A stretch of 64,000 bases of DNA from CAIZQW01 sp942493055 (GCA_942493055.1 OW818680.1:2294001-2358000), one strand, 5' to 3'; positions 23,988-33,199 are shown, counted from the stretch's first letter. Notes: generated from the sequence alone by a model not told the origin. Numbers and translations: made by a program.

Positions 23988-26813
23988 ATGGCAAAGAAAT
24001 CACCGGCTGTTGCGAAGAAGGCACCAGCTAAGCAAGCGAAATATGTTTACTCCTTCGGCGCGACACAGTCCGAAGGAAACGGCTCCATGAAGCAGTTACT
24101 CGGCGGCAAGGGCGCGAACCTCGCCGACATGGCGAGCATCGGCCTGCCGGTGCCTCCGGGATTCACCATTACGACAGAGGCCTGCGCCAAGTATTATGAG
24201 ATTGGCGAAAAGAACCTGAACGCCCTGCTCGCCAAGGAGATCGATCTCGCGCTGGCCACACTCGAAAAGGCAACCGGCAAGACCTTCGGGTCAGGCAAGA
24301 ATCCGTTGCTCGTCTCGGTCCGTTCAGGCGCTGCGGTCTCCATGCCCGGCATGATGGACACGGTGCTGAACCTCGGACTGAACCCGGACACCGTCAACGC
24401 CATGATCGAGCGCACGCAGAATCCGCGTTTCGTGTGGGACTCCTACCGCCGCTTCATGCAGATGTTCGGCAGCGTGGTGATGGATGTTGACCATCACGAC
24501 TTCGAACATGAACTCGCAGCTGTGAAGAAGGAAGCTGGCGTGAAGATCGACAACGAACTCACGACCGCGCACCTGCAGGAAGTCGTGAAGCGTTACGAGA
24601 CTGTTGTGAAGAATGCAACGGGCAAGGAATTCCCGACCTGCGCCATGGAACAGCTCCGCGCCGGCATCAACGCCGTGTTTGGCTCCTGGAACAATCCGCG
24701 CGCGATCAAGTATCGCGAGATGTATGACATCCGCGGCTTGCTCGGCACTGCCGTGAACGTCCAGGCGATGGTCTTCGGCAACTCGGGCTCCAACTCCGCC
24801 ACAGGCGTTGCGTTCACACGCGACCCCTCCACCGGCGACAACAAGTATTTCTATGGCGAATACCTCATCAACGCCCAGGGCGAAGATGTCGTGGCGGGTA
24901 TCCGCACGCCGCAGCAGATCACCATCGCGGGCTCCCGCGAATGGGCCAAGAGCCAGGGCATCTGCGAACAGACCCGCAAGACCAGCTATCCCGCACTCCA
25001 GGAGTCCATGCCGAAGGTCTTCAAGCAACTCGACGCGATCCGTGTCACGCTGGAGAAGCATTACAAGGACATGCAGGACTTGGAATTCACCATCGAAGAT
25101 GGCAAGCTCTATATGCTCCAGACCCGTAACGGCAAGCGTACGGCAGCAGCCGCGGTCCGAATCGCGACCGACCTCGTCAAAGAGAAGCTGATCGACGAGA
25201 AGGCAGCTGTTCTGCGCGTTGATCCGATGGCGCTGGACCAACTTTTGCACCCGGTCTTCGACAAGGCTGTTGAAGCAAAGGCCCAGAAGCTGACCGTCGG
25301 CCTGCCGGCATCGCCCGGGGCGGCCACCGGACAGATCGTCTTCTCCGCACACGAAGCGGAAGCCTGGGCGAAGCACGGCAAGAAGGTTATTCTCGTCCGC
25401 ATCGAAACCAGCCCTGAAGATCTCGCAGGCATGGACGCTGCCAAGGGCATCCTGACCGCGCGTGGCGGCATGACGTCGCATGCGGCGGTGGTTGCTCGCG
25501 GCATGGGCAAGTGCTGCGTCTCCGGCGCAGGCGATGCGCAGATCAGCTATGCGAACAAGTCATTGACCATCGGCAAGGTGACGCTCAAGGAAGGTGACTG
25601 GATCTCGCTCAACGGTTCGACCGGCGCTGTATACAAAGGCGAAGTCTCGACCATCGAAGCGAAGCTCACAGGTCCTTTCGCACAGATCATGAAGCTGGCT
25701 GACAAGTATCGCACGCTTCAGGTCCGCACGAACGCAGACACCCCGCACGATGCAGCCGTCGCCGTGAACTTCGGCGCTGAAGGCATCGGCCTCTGCCGTA
25801 CCGAGCACATGTTCTTCGAAGAAGGCCGCATCATCGCCTTCCGCCGCTTGATCCTCGTCGCGGAGACCGTGAAGAAGCTGCGCGCTGAACTCTCGAACGT
25901 TTCTGAAAAAGACAGAGCCGAGATCGAAGCGAACCTCAAGGAGCCGCTCTCTCAATACATGCAGGCGCTCGCGGCTCTCCTGCCGCTCCAGCGTAAGGAT
26001 TTCGAAGGCATCTTCAAGGCGCTCAAGGGCCGTCCTTGCACGATCCGCTTCCTCGACCCACCCCTGCATGAATTCCTGCCTCAGAACGACAACCCTCATG
26101 GCCAGAAGGAAATGGCTGAACTCCTGGGCGTCAAGGTCGACCAGATCAAGCGCATTGTGGACGAGCTCCATGAGTTCAACCCGATGCTCGGCCACCGTGG
26201 CTGCCGCCTCGGCATCACCTATCCGGAAGTGACCGAGATGCAGGCCCGCGCCGTTGCTGAAGCAGCCGTGAAGGTCAAAGGCTCCAAGGCTGAGATCATG
26301 ATCCCGCTCGTGGGCAATGTCAAGGAACTGACCCTCCAGAAGGAGATCGTCCTGCGGACCATCGCACAGGTCGAGAAGGAAAAGAAGGTCAAGCTGTCGA
26401 TCTCCATCGGCACCATGATTGAAGTTCCTCGCGCGGCCATGACTGCGGATGAGATCGCTGCTGAAGCGGACTTCTTCTCCTTCGGCACGAACGACCTCAC
26501 CCAGATGGGCTGCGGCTTCTCGCGTGACGACGCTGGCAAGTTCCTCGGCGAATATGTCTCCAAGGGCATCTACGACTATGATCCCTTCCAAGTGCTGGAC
26601 CAGGCTGGCGTGGGCCGTCTGATGCAGTATGCGGTCGAGAATGGACGTCGGATCAAGCCCGGCATGAAGATGGGCATCTGCGGCGAACACGGTGGCGAAC
26701 CCAAGACCATCGGCTTCTGCCACAAGATTGGCCTCACCTACGTCTCCTGCTCGCCGTACCGCGTGCCGATCGCACGCCTCGCGGCAGCACAGGCAGCGTT
26801 GCGAAGCAAGTAA
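23988..26813 (+). CDS. ppdK: Pyruvate, phosphate dikinase
   Basis: 941 residues from ATG 23988 (MAKKSPAVAKKAPAKQ...); a GTG nine bases upstream overlaps the ribosome binding site AAGGAT and is less likely. It interconverts pyruvate + ATP + Pi and phosphoenolpyruvate + AMP + PPi. The N-terminal ATP-grasp domain shows GGKGANLADMASIGLPVPPG and SVRSGAAVSMPGMMDTVLNL. The swivelling domain has the phosphohistidine loop GGMTSHAAVVARGMGK (His about 498). The C-terminal PEP-utilising barrel has FFSFGTNDLTQM and GICGEHGGEP (catalytic Cys about 898). An Ala/Lys-rich N-terminal extension of about 20 residues is unusual. It is full length and typical of anaerobes that use PPi-dependent glycolysis; functionally linked to the oadGAB genes at 48.8 kb. 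A palindromic terminator-like hairpin follows. Confidence 0.97.
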   Translation: MAKKSPAVAKKAPAKQAKYVYSFGATQSEGNGSMKQLLGGKGANLADMASIGLPVPPGFTITTEACAKYYEIGEKNLNALLAKEIDLALATLEKATGKTFGSGKNPLLVSVRSGAAVSMPGMMDTVLNLGLNPDTVNAMIERTQNPRFVWDSYRRFMQMFGSVVMDVDHHDFEHELAAVKKEAGVKIDNELTTAHLQEVVKRYETVVKNATGKEFPTCAMEQLRAGINAVFGSWNNPRAIKYREMYDIRGLLGTAVNVQAMVFGNSGSNSATGVAFTRDPSTGDNKYFYGEYLINAQGEDVVAGIRTPQQITIAGSREWAKSQGICEQTRKTSYPALQESMPKVFKQLDAIRVTLEKHYKDMQDLEFTIEDGKLYMLQTRNGKRTAAAAVRIATDLVKEKLIDEKAAVLRVDPMALDQLLHPVFDKAVEAKAQKLTVGLPASPGAATGQIVFSAHEAEAWAKHGKKVILVRIETSPEDLAGMDAAKGILTARGGMTSHAAVVARGMGKCCVSGAGDAQISYANKSLTIGKVTLKEGDWISLNGSTGAVYKGEVSTIEAKLTGPFAQIMKLADKYRTLQVRTNADTPHDAAVAVNFGAEGIGLCRTEHMFFEEGRIIAFRRLILVAETVKKLRAELSNVSEKDRAEIEANLKEPLSQYMQALAALLPLQRKDFEGIFKALKGRPCTIRFLDPPLHEFLPQNDNPHGQKEMAELLGVKVDQIKRIVDELHEFNPMLGHRGCRLGITYPEVTEMQARAVAEAAVKVKGSKAEIMIPLVGNVKELTLQKEIVLRTIAQVEKEKKVKLSISIGTMIEVPRAAMTADEIAAEADFFSFGTNDLTQMGCGFSRDDAGKFLGEYVSKGIYDYDPFQVLDQAGVGRLMQYAVENGRRIKPGMKMGICGEHGGEPKTIGFCHKIGLTYVSCSPYRVPIARLAAAQAALRSK

Positions 26814-26819
26814 GGAGAT

Positions 26820-26893
26820 CAAGCGGCTCGGCAGGGACGCCGTCGCCCTACCTCAAGAAGGTGGGACGCAGACGTACTTGCCGAGCCTTGTCT
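26820..26893 (+). terminator. Large nested hairpin downstream of ppdK
   Basis: GGCTCGGCA (26825-26833) pairs with TGCCGAGCC (26879-26887), and an inner stem CCTACCT/AGGTGGG lies between. The structure is followed by TTGTCTTTT. Position and tail suggest a terminator, though it is longer than usual and may be another palindromic repeat. Confidence 0.5.
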
Positions 26894-26907
26894 TTTATCC
26901 AAATATG

Positions 26908-26997
26908 AGTAGTGATCAGTAGTCAGTAATCAGTGATCAGTTGACACCTTATGGTGCGAAGCCCACTGATCACTGATGACTGATAACTGATTACTGA
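26908..26997. repeat. Nested inverted-repeat element (AATCAGTGATCAGT type)
   Basis: Repeated AGTGATCAGT/AGTAATCAGT units (26908-26941) face ACTGATCACTGAT/ACTGATTACT units (26964-26997) across a 22-bp core. Same design as the TGGAAT elements, but a different unit. Confidence 0.7.
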
Positions 26998-27038
26998 GGG
27001 CGAATGACGAGAAAGAACGGCCTTTTTAGTTTTATTCT

Positions 27039-27512
27039 ATGGACATTCTGTGGATCGTATTGGGCTTCCTCTTGATGGTCGTGGCCCTGCTCGGGTGCGT
27101 GCTGCCTGTGATTCCCGGGCTAGTGCTCGCCTACGCCGCGCTGCTTTTGCAGCAACTGCGCACGCCACATCCCTTTTCGCTTCCGTTTCTCTTGGGATGG
27201 CTGGCGATCATCATTGTCGTCTCCATCTTTGAATACTATCTGCCGGTCTGGAGCGTGAAGAAGTTCGGCGGCACGAAATACGGCTCCTGGGGGTGCACGC
27301 TCGGCTTCATCGCCTGCTTCTGGCTCGGGCCCTGGGGCGTGATTATCGGTCCTTTTTTCGGGGCATTGATTGCCGAGCAGCTGTTGGCCAAGGCCACCTT
27401 TAACCGCGCACTGACATCCGCCTTTGGCTCCTTCATCGGATTCTTAGGCAGCACGGTTCTAAAGCTTTGCATCTGCGGCGTCATGATCTACTACCTTGTG
27501 AGAAGCATCTAG
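27039..27512 (+). CDS. DUF456 family membrane protein
   Basis: 157 residues, ATG 27039. Four to five membrane helices with the DUF456 hallmark near the start (LGCVLPVIPGLVLAYAALLL) and the glycine-rich GPWGVIIGPFFGALIAEQL. DUF456 proteins are small inner-membrane proteins of unknown function with glycine-zipper-like helices. The last 130 bp, including the stop region, are found again as a detached fragment at 33336-33471, evidence of duplication and decay in this genome. It is preceded by two palindromic repeats and followed by the convergent AraC gene. Confidence 0.85.
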   Translation: MDILWIVLGFLLMVVALLGCVLPVIPGLVLAYAALLLQQLRTPHPFSLPFLLGWLAIIIVVSIFEYYLPVWSVKKFGGTKYGSWGCTLGFIACFWLGPWGVIIGPFFGALIAEQLLAKATFNRALTSAFGSFIGFLGSTVLKLCICGVMIYYLVRSI

Positions 27513-27575
27513 TACACAGAGGCAATATGAGTATACTCCCTGACTTGTTAGGACGTTATGTCCCGAGCAAATTTA

Positions 27576-28460
27576 CTACGGCTTCGAAGCGCTGGAAGGT
27601 CGGAGCGCGGACGTCGATGAAGTGGCGGGCGAGGGTCTTCGCACCGTCGAGGGCGGGCAGTGGTAATGACGGCTGAAAGCCTTTGAGAAGTGGAAGGGAT
27701 TCAAATACCCTAGTTTATAAGCGATTTCCGATACACTGAGGGAGGTCGTCCTTAACAATTCGTCAGCCCAGGCCAGCCGCAAGCGGTCCATAAATATTTT
27801 GGGCGAACAGCCTGTGAAATTTTTAAATTCGCGCCGGAACCAGGCTTCGCTCATGCCCGCCTCTCTCGCCAGTGCGGCGACGCTCCTCTTATCTGCCAGA
27901 CTGCCATACATCCGATTGATGATCTTCTCGATCGTGCTCTCATGGGGACCCCGGACCTTGTCCATGTGTTGCGCGAAGCGCTCATAAAGCAAGGCGAGAA
28001 ACCAGGCCGAGGCCATACGCCGGGTATTATGACTCTGGGATTGAAAGGCTTTCATGATCGTGCTGAGCTGTTTCGTTTCATCCGGCAAATCAGAGAGGTT
28101 GATCTCCTGGCATAAGGGAATGTGAAGGGGGCCGTAAGCGAGAAATTCAAACCAGAGGAAATGCCAGAGGTTAGCGGCGCAATGATAGCGCTTCAGGGTG
28201 TTCCATTCCAACAGCACCAGCGTGTTGGACTTGAGTTCAATGACTTCGTCGTTACGCAGATAGACCCGGCCTTTCCCAGCGAAGGTACGGACAGCAATGA
28301 AGCCTTCCCCCCCTTCCGGGTAGAGCGATTGAGAGACATTCTTGGCGCGCTCGACTGGCACATCGTAGGAAACATCCGCATGCACATCCCAGATGCAGGT
28401 CAGCGCCAGCCCGCAGGCGGAAGTCGGCCCGAAAGGAAGAATGTTTTTTTCTTTAAACAT
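27576..28460 (-). CDS. AraC-family transcriptional regulator
   Basis: 294 residues, ATG 28460. The N-terminal 180 residues resemble an AraC-type cupin sensor domain. The C-terminal part carries the double helix-turn-helix: RSVAALAREAGMSEAWFRREFKN and LSVSEIAYKLGYLNPFHFSKAFSRHYHCPPSTVRR (read in pieces). The last 20 residues (SPATSSTSALRPSSASKP) are low-complexity and unlike the usual AraC end, suggesting a frameshifted tail in its final codons. It is divergent from the GH109-like/transporter/UroD-like operon with a 158-bp intergenic region and is the likely activator of that operon in response to a sugar. Confidence 0.88.
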   Translation of the reverse strand: MFKEKNILPFGPTSACGLALTCIWDVHADVSYDVPVERAKNVSQSLYPEGGEGFIAVRTFAGKGRVYLRNDEVIELKSNTLVLLEWNTLKRYHCAANLWHFLWFEFLAYGPLHIPLCQEINLSDLPDETKQLSTIMKAFQSQSHNTRRMASAWFLALLYERFAQHMDKVRGPHESTIEKIINRMYGSLADKRSVAALAREAGMSEAWFRREFKNFTGCSPKIFMDRLRLAWADELLRTTSLSVSEIAYKLGYLNPFHFSKAFSRHYHCPPSTVRRPSPATSSTSALRPSSASKP

Positions 28461-28618
28461 ACTGTTTAGGATATATCAATGACCAAGAGGCCGTCAATGG
28501 CATATTTCGAAGCAAATATCAAGTATCGAAAAGGATATGGTTTCTAGCGTTCTTGCTATTCTCAAATAATCCGCCAGATGCTAACATACAGCCGAATTAA
28601 CACAGGAAAGGGATTGTC

Positions 28619-29923
28619 ATGAATAGGCAGTTAAATCGCAGAGGTTTTTTGGAGGTGGCGGGAATGGCAACGATAACAGCACCGTTTATCAGCACGGGTG
28701 AGACGAAGCGTGACGAAAAAATTATGCGAGTCGGCATTATCGGGGTCGGGGGACGGGGGATGGGTCTACTCGGAAACATCCTTTCCCTCAAAGGGATCTC
28801 GGTTCCCGCCGTGTGTGACATCAACAAAACGGCTGCCATGCGAGCCTCTGAAAACATTCAAAAGGCGAAACTGCCTGCGCCGGAGCTTTACACAGACGGC
28901 GACCTGCATTGGCAGAAGATGCTGCAACGCGGCGATCTGAATGTCGTTATCATTGCGACACCCTGGAAGTGGCATACCCCCATGGGGGTCATGGCGATGA
29001 AGCATGGGGCTGTTCCCGGTATTGAAGTGCCGTGTTCACTTTCGGTTGAAGAGTGCTGGGAGCTCGTCGACACCAGCGAGAAAACGGGACTCGGGTGCAT
29101 GATGCTCGAGAACTGGTCGTTCCGTTCGGACAATCTCGCACTCTTGAATATGGTCAGACAAGGCGCGTTCGGGAAGATCGTGCATGTGCATTGTGCGCAT
29201 AGCCACGATTGCATCGATCACTGGTTCTTTGACCGGAGCGGCAGGGATCGCTGGCCGGCCGAGTACCTGATCAACTACAACCGCGACCACTATCCGACCC
29301 ACAGTGTCGGACCGGTGTTGAGCTGGTGCGACATCAACTGCGGGGATCGGTTTGCATCGATCAGTTCCACGGCCTCGGGCAGCTTCGGGATCAACGCTTA
29401 CTTTGCACGGAAATTCGGTGCCGAACATCCAGGTGCCAAACGGACTTATGCGCAAGGCGACATCGTCACCTCAACACTCAAAACAATCAACGGGAAAACA
29501 GTGGTCATCAATTACGATATGCAGTTGCCGCGGCCCTACGACAACCGCTGGATGCTTCAGGGGACGCTCGGCGTCTACAGTGAGGAGCGCGCTTCGCTCT
29601 ACCTCGCTGAGAAAAGTCCGGCCTATCACCAATGGGAAAAATTCGCTCCCTACCAGGAAAAATACAAACATGCCTGGTGGAAGGAGGGTGGAGGCTCAGG
29701 AGGACACGGCGGCGTGGACGGGCTTGAGCTCAGACTCCTGATCGACGCGGTTCGTGCAAAAGAACCCCTGCCTCTGGACGTGTATGACTCCGTGGTCATG
29801 AGCGTGATCGTGGACTTGTCCGGGAAATCTATCGCGCTGGGCGGTGCGCCTGTCGCGTTCCCTGATTTCACGCGCGGAAAATGGAAGACCACACCGCCGA
29901 AATTCGCAGTGGCGATCAGTTAA
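28619..29923 (+). CDS. Gfo/Idh/MocA-fold protein, probable GH109-type glycosidase
   Basis: 434 residues, ATG 28619 with AGGAAAGGG upstream. A twin-arginine signal (NRRGFLEVAG) predicts folded export. A Rossmann domain follows (MRVGIIGVGGRGMGLLGN, about residues 36-160), then an alpha/beta substrate domain. The late motif GGHGGVDG and the closing DFTRGKW match the GH109 subgroup of NAD-dependent alpha-N-acetylgalactosaminidases, which use redox-assisted elimination. Sequence drift (VPGIEVPCSLSVEECWELV) is within that family. It stands first in an operon with a sugar transporter four bases downstream and a UroD-like protein, so a role in releasing or oxidising an amino sugar or uronate is likely. 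A plain dehydrogenase is the alternative. Confidence 0.82.
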   Translation: MNRQLNRRGFLEVAGMATITAPFISTGETKRDEKIMRVGIIGVGGRGMGLLGNILSLKGISVPAVCDINKTAAMRASENIQKAKLPAPELYTDGDLHWQKMLQRGDLNVVIIATPWKWHTPMGVMAMKHGAVPGIEVPCSLSVEECWELVDTSEKTGLGCMMLENWSFRSDNLALLNMVRQGAFGKIVHVHCAHSHDCIDHWFFDRSGRDRWPAEYLINYNRDHYPTHSVGPVLSWCDINCGDRFASISSTASGSFGINAYFARKFGAEHPGAKRTYAQGDIVTSTLKTINGKTVVINYDMQLPRPYDNRWMLQGTLGVYSEERASLYLAEKSPAYHQWEKFAPYQEKYKHAWWKEGGGSGGHGGVDGLELRLLIDAVRAKEPLPLDVYDSVVMSVIVDLSGKSIALGGAPVAFPDFTRGKWKTTPPKFAVAIS

Positions 29924-29927
29924 CCTT

Positions 29928-31757
29928 ATGGGGCATACACTTGACAGTCTGGTGTCGCGCTTTGCGGGAGGCGCAGGGAGCAGGAGCCGACTCCGGCTCT
30001 ACAGCGGTTTTCTCCTGCTCGTGGCCGGGCTGGGCGGGCTGCTCTACGGGATCGATATCGGGATCATCGCAGGTGCCTTGCCCTATCTCGAAGCGACCTC
30101 GGACCTGAGCGCCGGACAGTTATCGGTCGTCGTGGCCGCGGTGCTGCTAGGCAGTGTGCTCTCCACGCTTTTCGCGGGGGTGTTGGCCGATGCGCTGGGC
30201 CGCAAGCCACTGATGCTCTTCAGCGGCGTTGTCTTCGCCGTGAGCATACCCGTCATCGCGCTCTCGCAGGGTTACGGGTCCCTCGTCTTCGGGCGGATGC
30301 TTCAAGGCGTCAGTGCCGGCTTGATCGGCGTGATTGTGCCACTTTATCTGGCCGAGTGCTTGAGCCCGGCCCAGCGAGGCAAAGGCACGGCCATCTTCCA
30401 GTTGCTGTTGACGCTGGGCCTTCTGGCCGCCGCCGTGACCGGCATGTATTTCAGCCTGCGCATCGAGGAAATCGCCAGGCTAGGTTCTCCCGACAGGCTC
30501 TTTGCTTTCAAAGATGCCGCCTGGCGCAGTATCTTCTGGCTTTCCCTGCCCCCCGGACTGCTCTTTGTCTTAGGCGGCAGCCTGGTCTCGGAGTCTCCCC
30601 GGTGGCTGTTCCGCGCCGGACGGAAAGCGGCCTGCCTCGATGCCTTGCGGCGGTCGCGCTCAGAAGAGCAGGCTCTGGTTGAGTTGGGCGAGATGGAGGC
30701 GGTTGCGGCCGCGACGCGCACGCCGTCGGCCGTAACCCGAGGCCGCGATTCCCTGCTGAGCCGCAAGTACGTCATCCCTTTTCTTCTGGCGTGCGTGATC
30801 CTCGCCTGCACCCAGGCCACGGGCGCGGCCTCGATCATCGGGTACAGCACGACCATCCTCCTGCAGGCGGGGCTGTGTGACCTCGAGGCCCATTGGGGAT
30901 ATGTCGCCCTGACGGCGGTCAACTTCCTCATGACGATCGGTAGCGCCGCGCTGGTCGATCGCAAGGGGCGCAAGTTCCTGCTGTCCCTCGGCACGCTCGG
31001 CATCACCGCCGCGCTACTGGGCACGGGCTTCCTGTTTCACCGGACAGAGAGCTTGCGCCTCGACCGGAGCGCTCTGGTGCAGGGGCGGGTGACGCCCGAC
31101 CAGAAGCTGACACTGGCCTTTAACGCGGCGACGGTCGCCGCATTGCTTGCGCCCGGCACAGGGGACGCGCCCCGGGCGGATACGGCAAAAGCGCACACGC
31201 TGATCGTGATCTACTCCTGCGGCGGTTTCCGCGTGGCCACCAAAGTACTGCGCTCCGACGACGCGCTGGCGAAGCCGCTTGAAATCAGCCGTGAAAGCTG
31301 TCTCCCGGCTAACGCGGTCCTGGCTTTCTTCGCCAATCCTTTTGCCAGCCTCGACGCGGCCAGGGAAAAACCGCTCGTGATCGAGAACGCCCTCATCACG
31401 CCCGTCCCCGACCGGCGGGCCGGGATCTTGACCGCCCTCGGACTGCTGGCCTTCATGGCCTTCTTCGCGGTCGGGCCGGGCGTCTGCGTGTGGCTGGCCC
31501 TTTCCGAACTGATGCCGACCCGTATCCGCTCCTCCGGCATGAGCAGCGCGCTGCTCATCAACCAATCCGTCTCGACCGCCATCGCCGCCGCCTTCCTGCC
31601 CGCTGTCGGAAAGTACGGTTATTCCAATGTCTTCTGGGGGTTTGCCGGCTGCTCCGTGATCTACTTTGTCACGGTCACCTTCTTTCTGCCGGAGACCAAG
31701 GGCAAGACGCTGGAAGAGATTGAAACGCATTTCGCTAAAGGAAAAAACAGGACGTGA
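29928..31757 (+). CDS. MFS sugar porter with large extracytoplasmic insertion
   Basis: 609 residues from ATG 29928, four bases after the preceding stop. Sugar-porter signatures: GxxxGYDxG-like GGLLYGIDIGIIAGALPYL in the first helix (shown as GGLLYGIDIG), GRKPLML between helices 2 and 3, GRMLQGVSAGLIGVIVPLYLAE, the ESPRWL motif after helix 6, DRKGRKF, and PETKGKTLEEIE at the end. Between about residues 370 and 498, where helices 8 and 9 normally follow closely, there is an insertion of about 120 residues with two Cys (YSCGGF, RESCLP), probably a periplasmic domain. Likely imports the monosaccharide or disaccharide released by the neighbouring enzyme, by proton symport. Confidence 0.87.
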   Translation: MGHTLDSLVSRFAGGAGSRSRLRLYSGFLLLVAGLGGLLYGIDIGIIAGALPYLEATSDLSAGQLSVVVAAVLLGSVLSTLFAGVLADALGRKPLMLFSGVVFAVSIPVIALSQGYGSLVFGRMLQGVSAGLIGVIVPLYLAECLSPAQRGKGTAIFQLLLTLGLLAAAVTGMYFSLRIEEIARLGSPDRLFAFKDAAWRSIFWLSLPPGLLFVLGGSLVSESPRWLFRAGRKAACLDALRRSRSEEQALVELGEMEAVAAATRTPSAVTRGRDSLLSRKYVIPFLLACVILACTQATGAASIIGYSTTILLQAGLCDLEAHWGYVALTAVNFLMTIGSAALVDRKGRKFLLSLGTLGITAALLGTGFLFHRTESLRLDRSALVQGRVTPDQKLTLAFNAATVAALLAPGTGDAPRADTAKAHTLIVIYSCGGFRVATKVLRSDDALAKPLEISRESCLPANAVLAFFANPFASLDAAREKPLVIENALITPVPDRRAGILTALGLLAFMAFFAVGPGVCVWLALSELMPTRIRSSGMSSALLINQSVSTAIAAAFLPAVGKYGYSNVFWGFAGCSVIYFVTVTFFLPETKGKTLEEIETHFAKGKNRT

Positions 31758-31759
31758 AT

Positions 31760-32839
31760 ATGACCGTTGGCCGTCAGACAAAAAGAAGCGCCGTTCAGCT
31801 CGAGACCTCGGTGTCCAAGGCGTTCATGGCCCAGGCGCTGGGCGTGGAATTTGACCGCGCGTACTACTTTGATCCGTATCGCCGCCGAGAGACCGATCTG
31901 CGGTGCCAGGCGTTTTTGGACAAAACCTATCCCGATCTCGACGCGCTGTACACGGAGAGCAATCTGGGCCGGAAGAAGCATTACGACAAAAACCAGATCC
32001 TCGTCGGGGGCCTCCAGCCCAACCTGATTGTCGGCCTGCTACTGGGCGCGGATTTACTGCCCATGGCGGCTGGGGACGCGGACATCACGCCAGCCTGCTG
32101 GGCCGGGAAGCCCATCGAAGACCTGCCCTGTCCCGGGACACTGGTGGAGCATCCGCTCATCCGCCTGTTCAGCGGACAGGTCGGCAGGGTGCAGTCGGAA
32201 GGTTCGCTCTCTCCGATCCCGCCTTTCTTCTGGGATGCATCCGGGCGCGCCGCCGTTCACGGCTCGCTGACCACGGCGCAGAAGTTCCTCGGGGAGTCCG
32301 TGTTCATGGATATGCTGACGGAGCCCGAGCGCGTACATTGCGTCATGAACTGGATCTGCGAGGCCAACATCGTCCTGATACGGCATTTTGCGGCGCTCGC
32401 CGGTATCACGGTCACTGCCGTGCATGTCGGCGAATGCTCGTCGTGCATGGTCGGGCAGGACGAATGGGAGGCTTTCGTCGTGCCGACGCTGAACCGGCTC
32501 GGGCGGGAGTTCGGGGCAGTCCGGCTGCACTCCTGTGGGCCGAGCAACCACCTCGTGGGGGCGGCCCGGAAGGTGGAGAACCTGAGCAGCCTGGATCTGG
32601 GCGGAGAGACGTCGCTGTCCAAGGTCCGGGAGCTTTTCGGTCACAGCTTTCAGGTCAGCATCGCGCCGCCGGTGAAACTCCTTGCAAGCGGATCGCTTGC
32701 GGAGCTGAAGGAGTGGACGCGGAACGTGCTTGCAGACAATCAAGGCGGCAGCCTGGTCATCCTGTATCATCTCGAGCCGCAGTACCCGCTTGGGGCGCTT
32801 CGGGCGTGGCAGGCCTGGTTAAGAGACGTGTCGGAATGA
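31760..32839 (+). CDS. Uroporphyrinogen decarboxylase (URO-D)-superfamily protein
   Basis: 359 residues. ATG 31760 has AGGA eight bases upstream; an alternative GTG at 31754 overlaps the stop of the transporter. The fold resembles the URO-D/MtaA barrel: LQPNLIVGLLLGAD, HCVMNWICEANIVLIRHFAALAG (in pieces), VHVGECSSCMVGQDEWEAF, the conserved RLHSCGPSNHL and a terminal VILYHLEPQYPLG. MtaA-like members transfer methyl groups to or from cobamide proteins using a zinc site; His/Cys candidates lie in VHVGECSSC and LHSCG. In PVC genomes such proteins are often placed with sugar dehydrogenases and transporters. Not a true HemE: the uroporphyrin pocket motifs are absent. Last gene of the operon. Confidence 0.8.
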   Translation: MTVGRQTKRSAVQLETSVSKAFMAQALGVEFDRAYYFDPYRRRETDLRCQAFLDKTYPDLDALYTESNLGRKKHYDKNQILVGGLQPNLIVGLLLGADLLPMAAGDADITPACWAGKPIEDLPCPGTLVEHPLIRLFSGQVGRVQSEGSLSPIPPFFWDASGRAAVHGSLTTAQKFLGESVFMDMLTEPERVHCVMNWICEANIVLIRHFAALAGITVTAVHVGECSSCMVGQDEWEAFVVPTLNRLGREFGAVRLHSCGPSNHLVGAARKVENLSSLDLGGETSLSKVRELFGHSFQVSIAPPVKLLASGSLAELKEWTRNVLADNQGGSLVILYHLEPQYPLGALRAWQAWLRDVSE

Positions 32840-32899
32840 CGGGGTTTGAAGTAGGTTAAAGTATGTTACAACAAGAGGGTTCATAAAGGAGGTTCATCT

Positions 32900-33150
32900 A
32901 TGAAGTGCAGGTCTAAATTACTGTTGGCCACTGCCGTTCTCATGGGATCGGTGGCCAGTGTGTCGGCGTCGGTCTCGGTGACCAACGCCAGTTTTGAAAA
33001 TCCTGCGGTCGCCGCGGGGGGGGTATAGTACCACAATCACGGGCTGGTCGGGTACCGGTAGCGCTACGACCCGCGTGCATGCCTTTGGAAACCTGTTCGG
33101 GGGCACAGCCGGAGGCCCGCTGCCCAATGCCACTAACTTTTCGCAGCCCT
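32900..33150 (+). pseudogene. Frameshifted, truncated secreted-protein gene
   Basis: ATG 32900 follows AAAGGAGG and encodes a signal peptide (MKCRSKLLLATAVLMGSV..) and the typical opening SVSVTNASFENPAVAAGG of PVC/PEP-CTERM-type exported proteins. A run of eight G (33016-33023) then causes a premature stop. One G less restores YSTTITGWSGTGSATTRV...GGPLPNATNFSQ, the usual continuation. After about 33150 the homology stops and repeat DNA begins, so the gene is also truncated. Either a decayed gene or, for the G tract alone, a sequence error or phase variation. Confidence 0.7.
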
Positions 33151-33199
33151 TTTCTTCTTTATCTTTGGTGTTAGCTTGTTGCAAACGAAGGGCTTATCT

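Noticed and set aside
24324..26822. Two long minus-strand frames (385 and 420 codons) opposite ppdK
   Set aside because: Mirror frames caused by the codon bias of ppdK; His/Asp/Leu-rich translations with no domains.
31760..32839. Haem-biosynthesis uroporphyrinogen decarboxylase (HemE)
   Set aside because: Only the fold resembles HemE; the porphyrin-site motifs are missing and the genomic setting is sugar metabolism.
31903..32859. 318-codon plus-strand frame overlapping the UroD-like gene
   Set aside because: Out-of-frame shadow; Arg/Gly/Pro-rich product without motifs, while the other frame matches the URO-D family.
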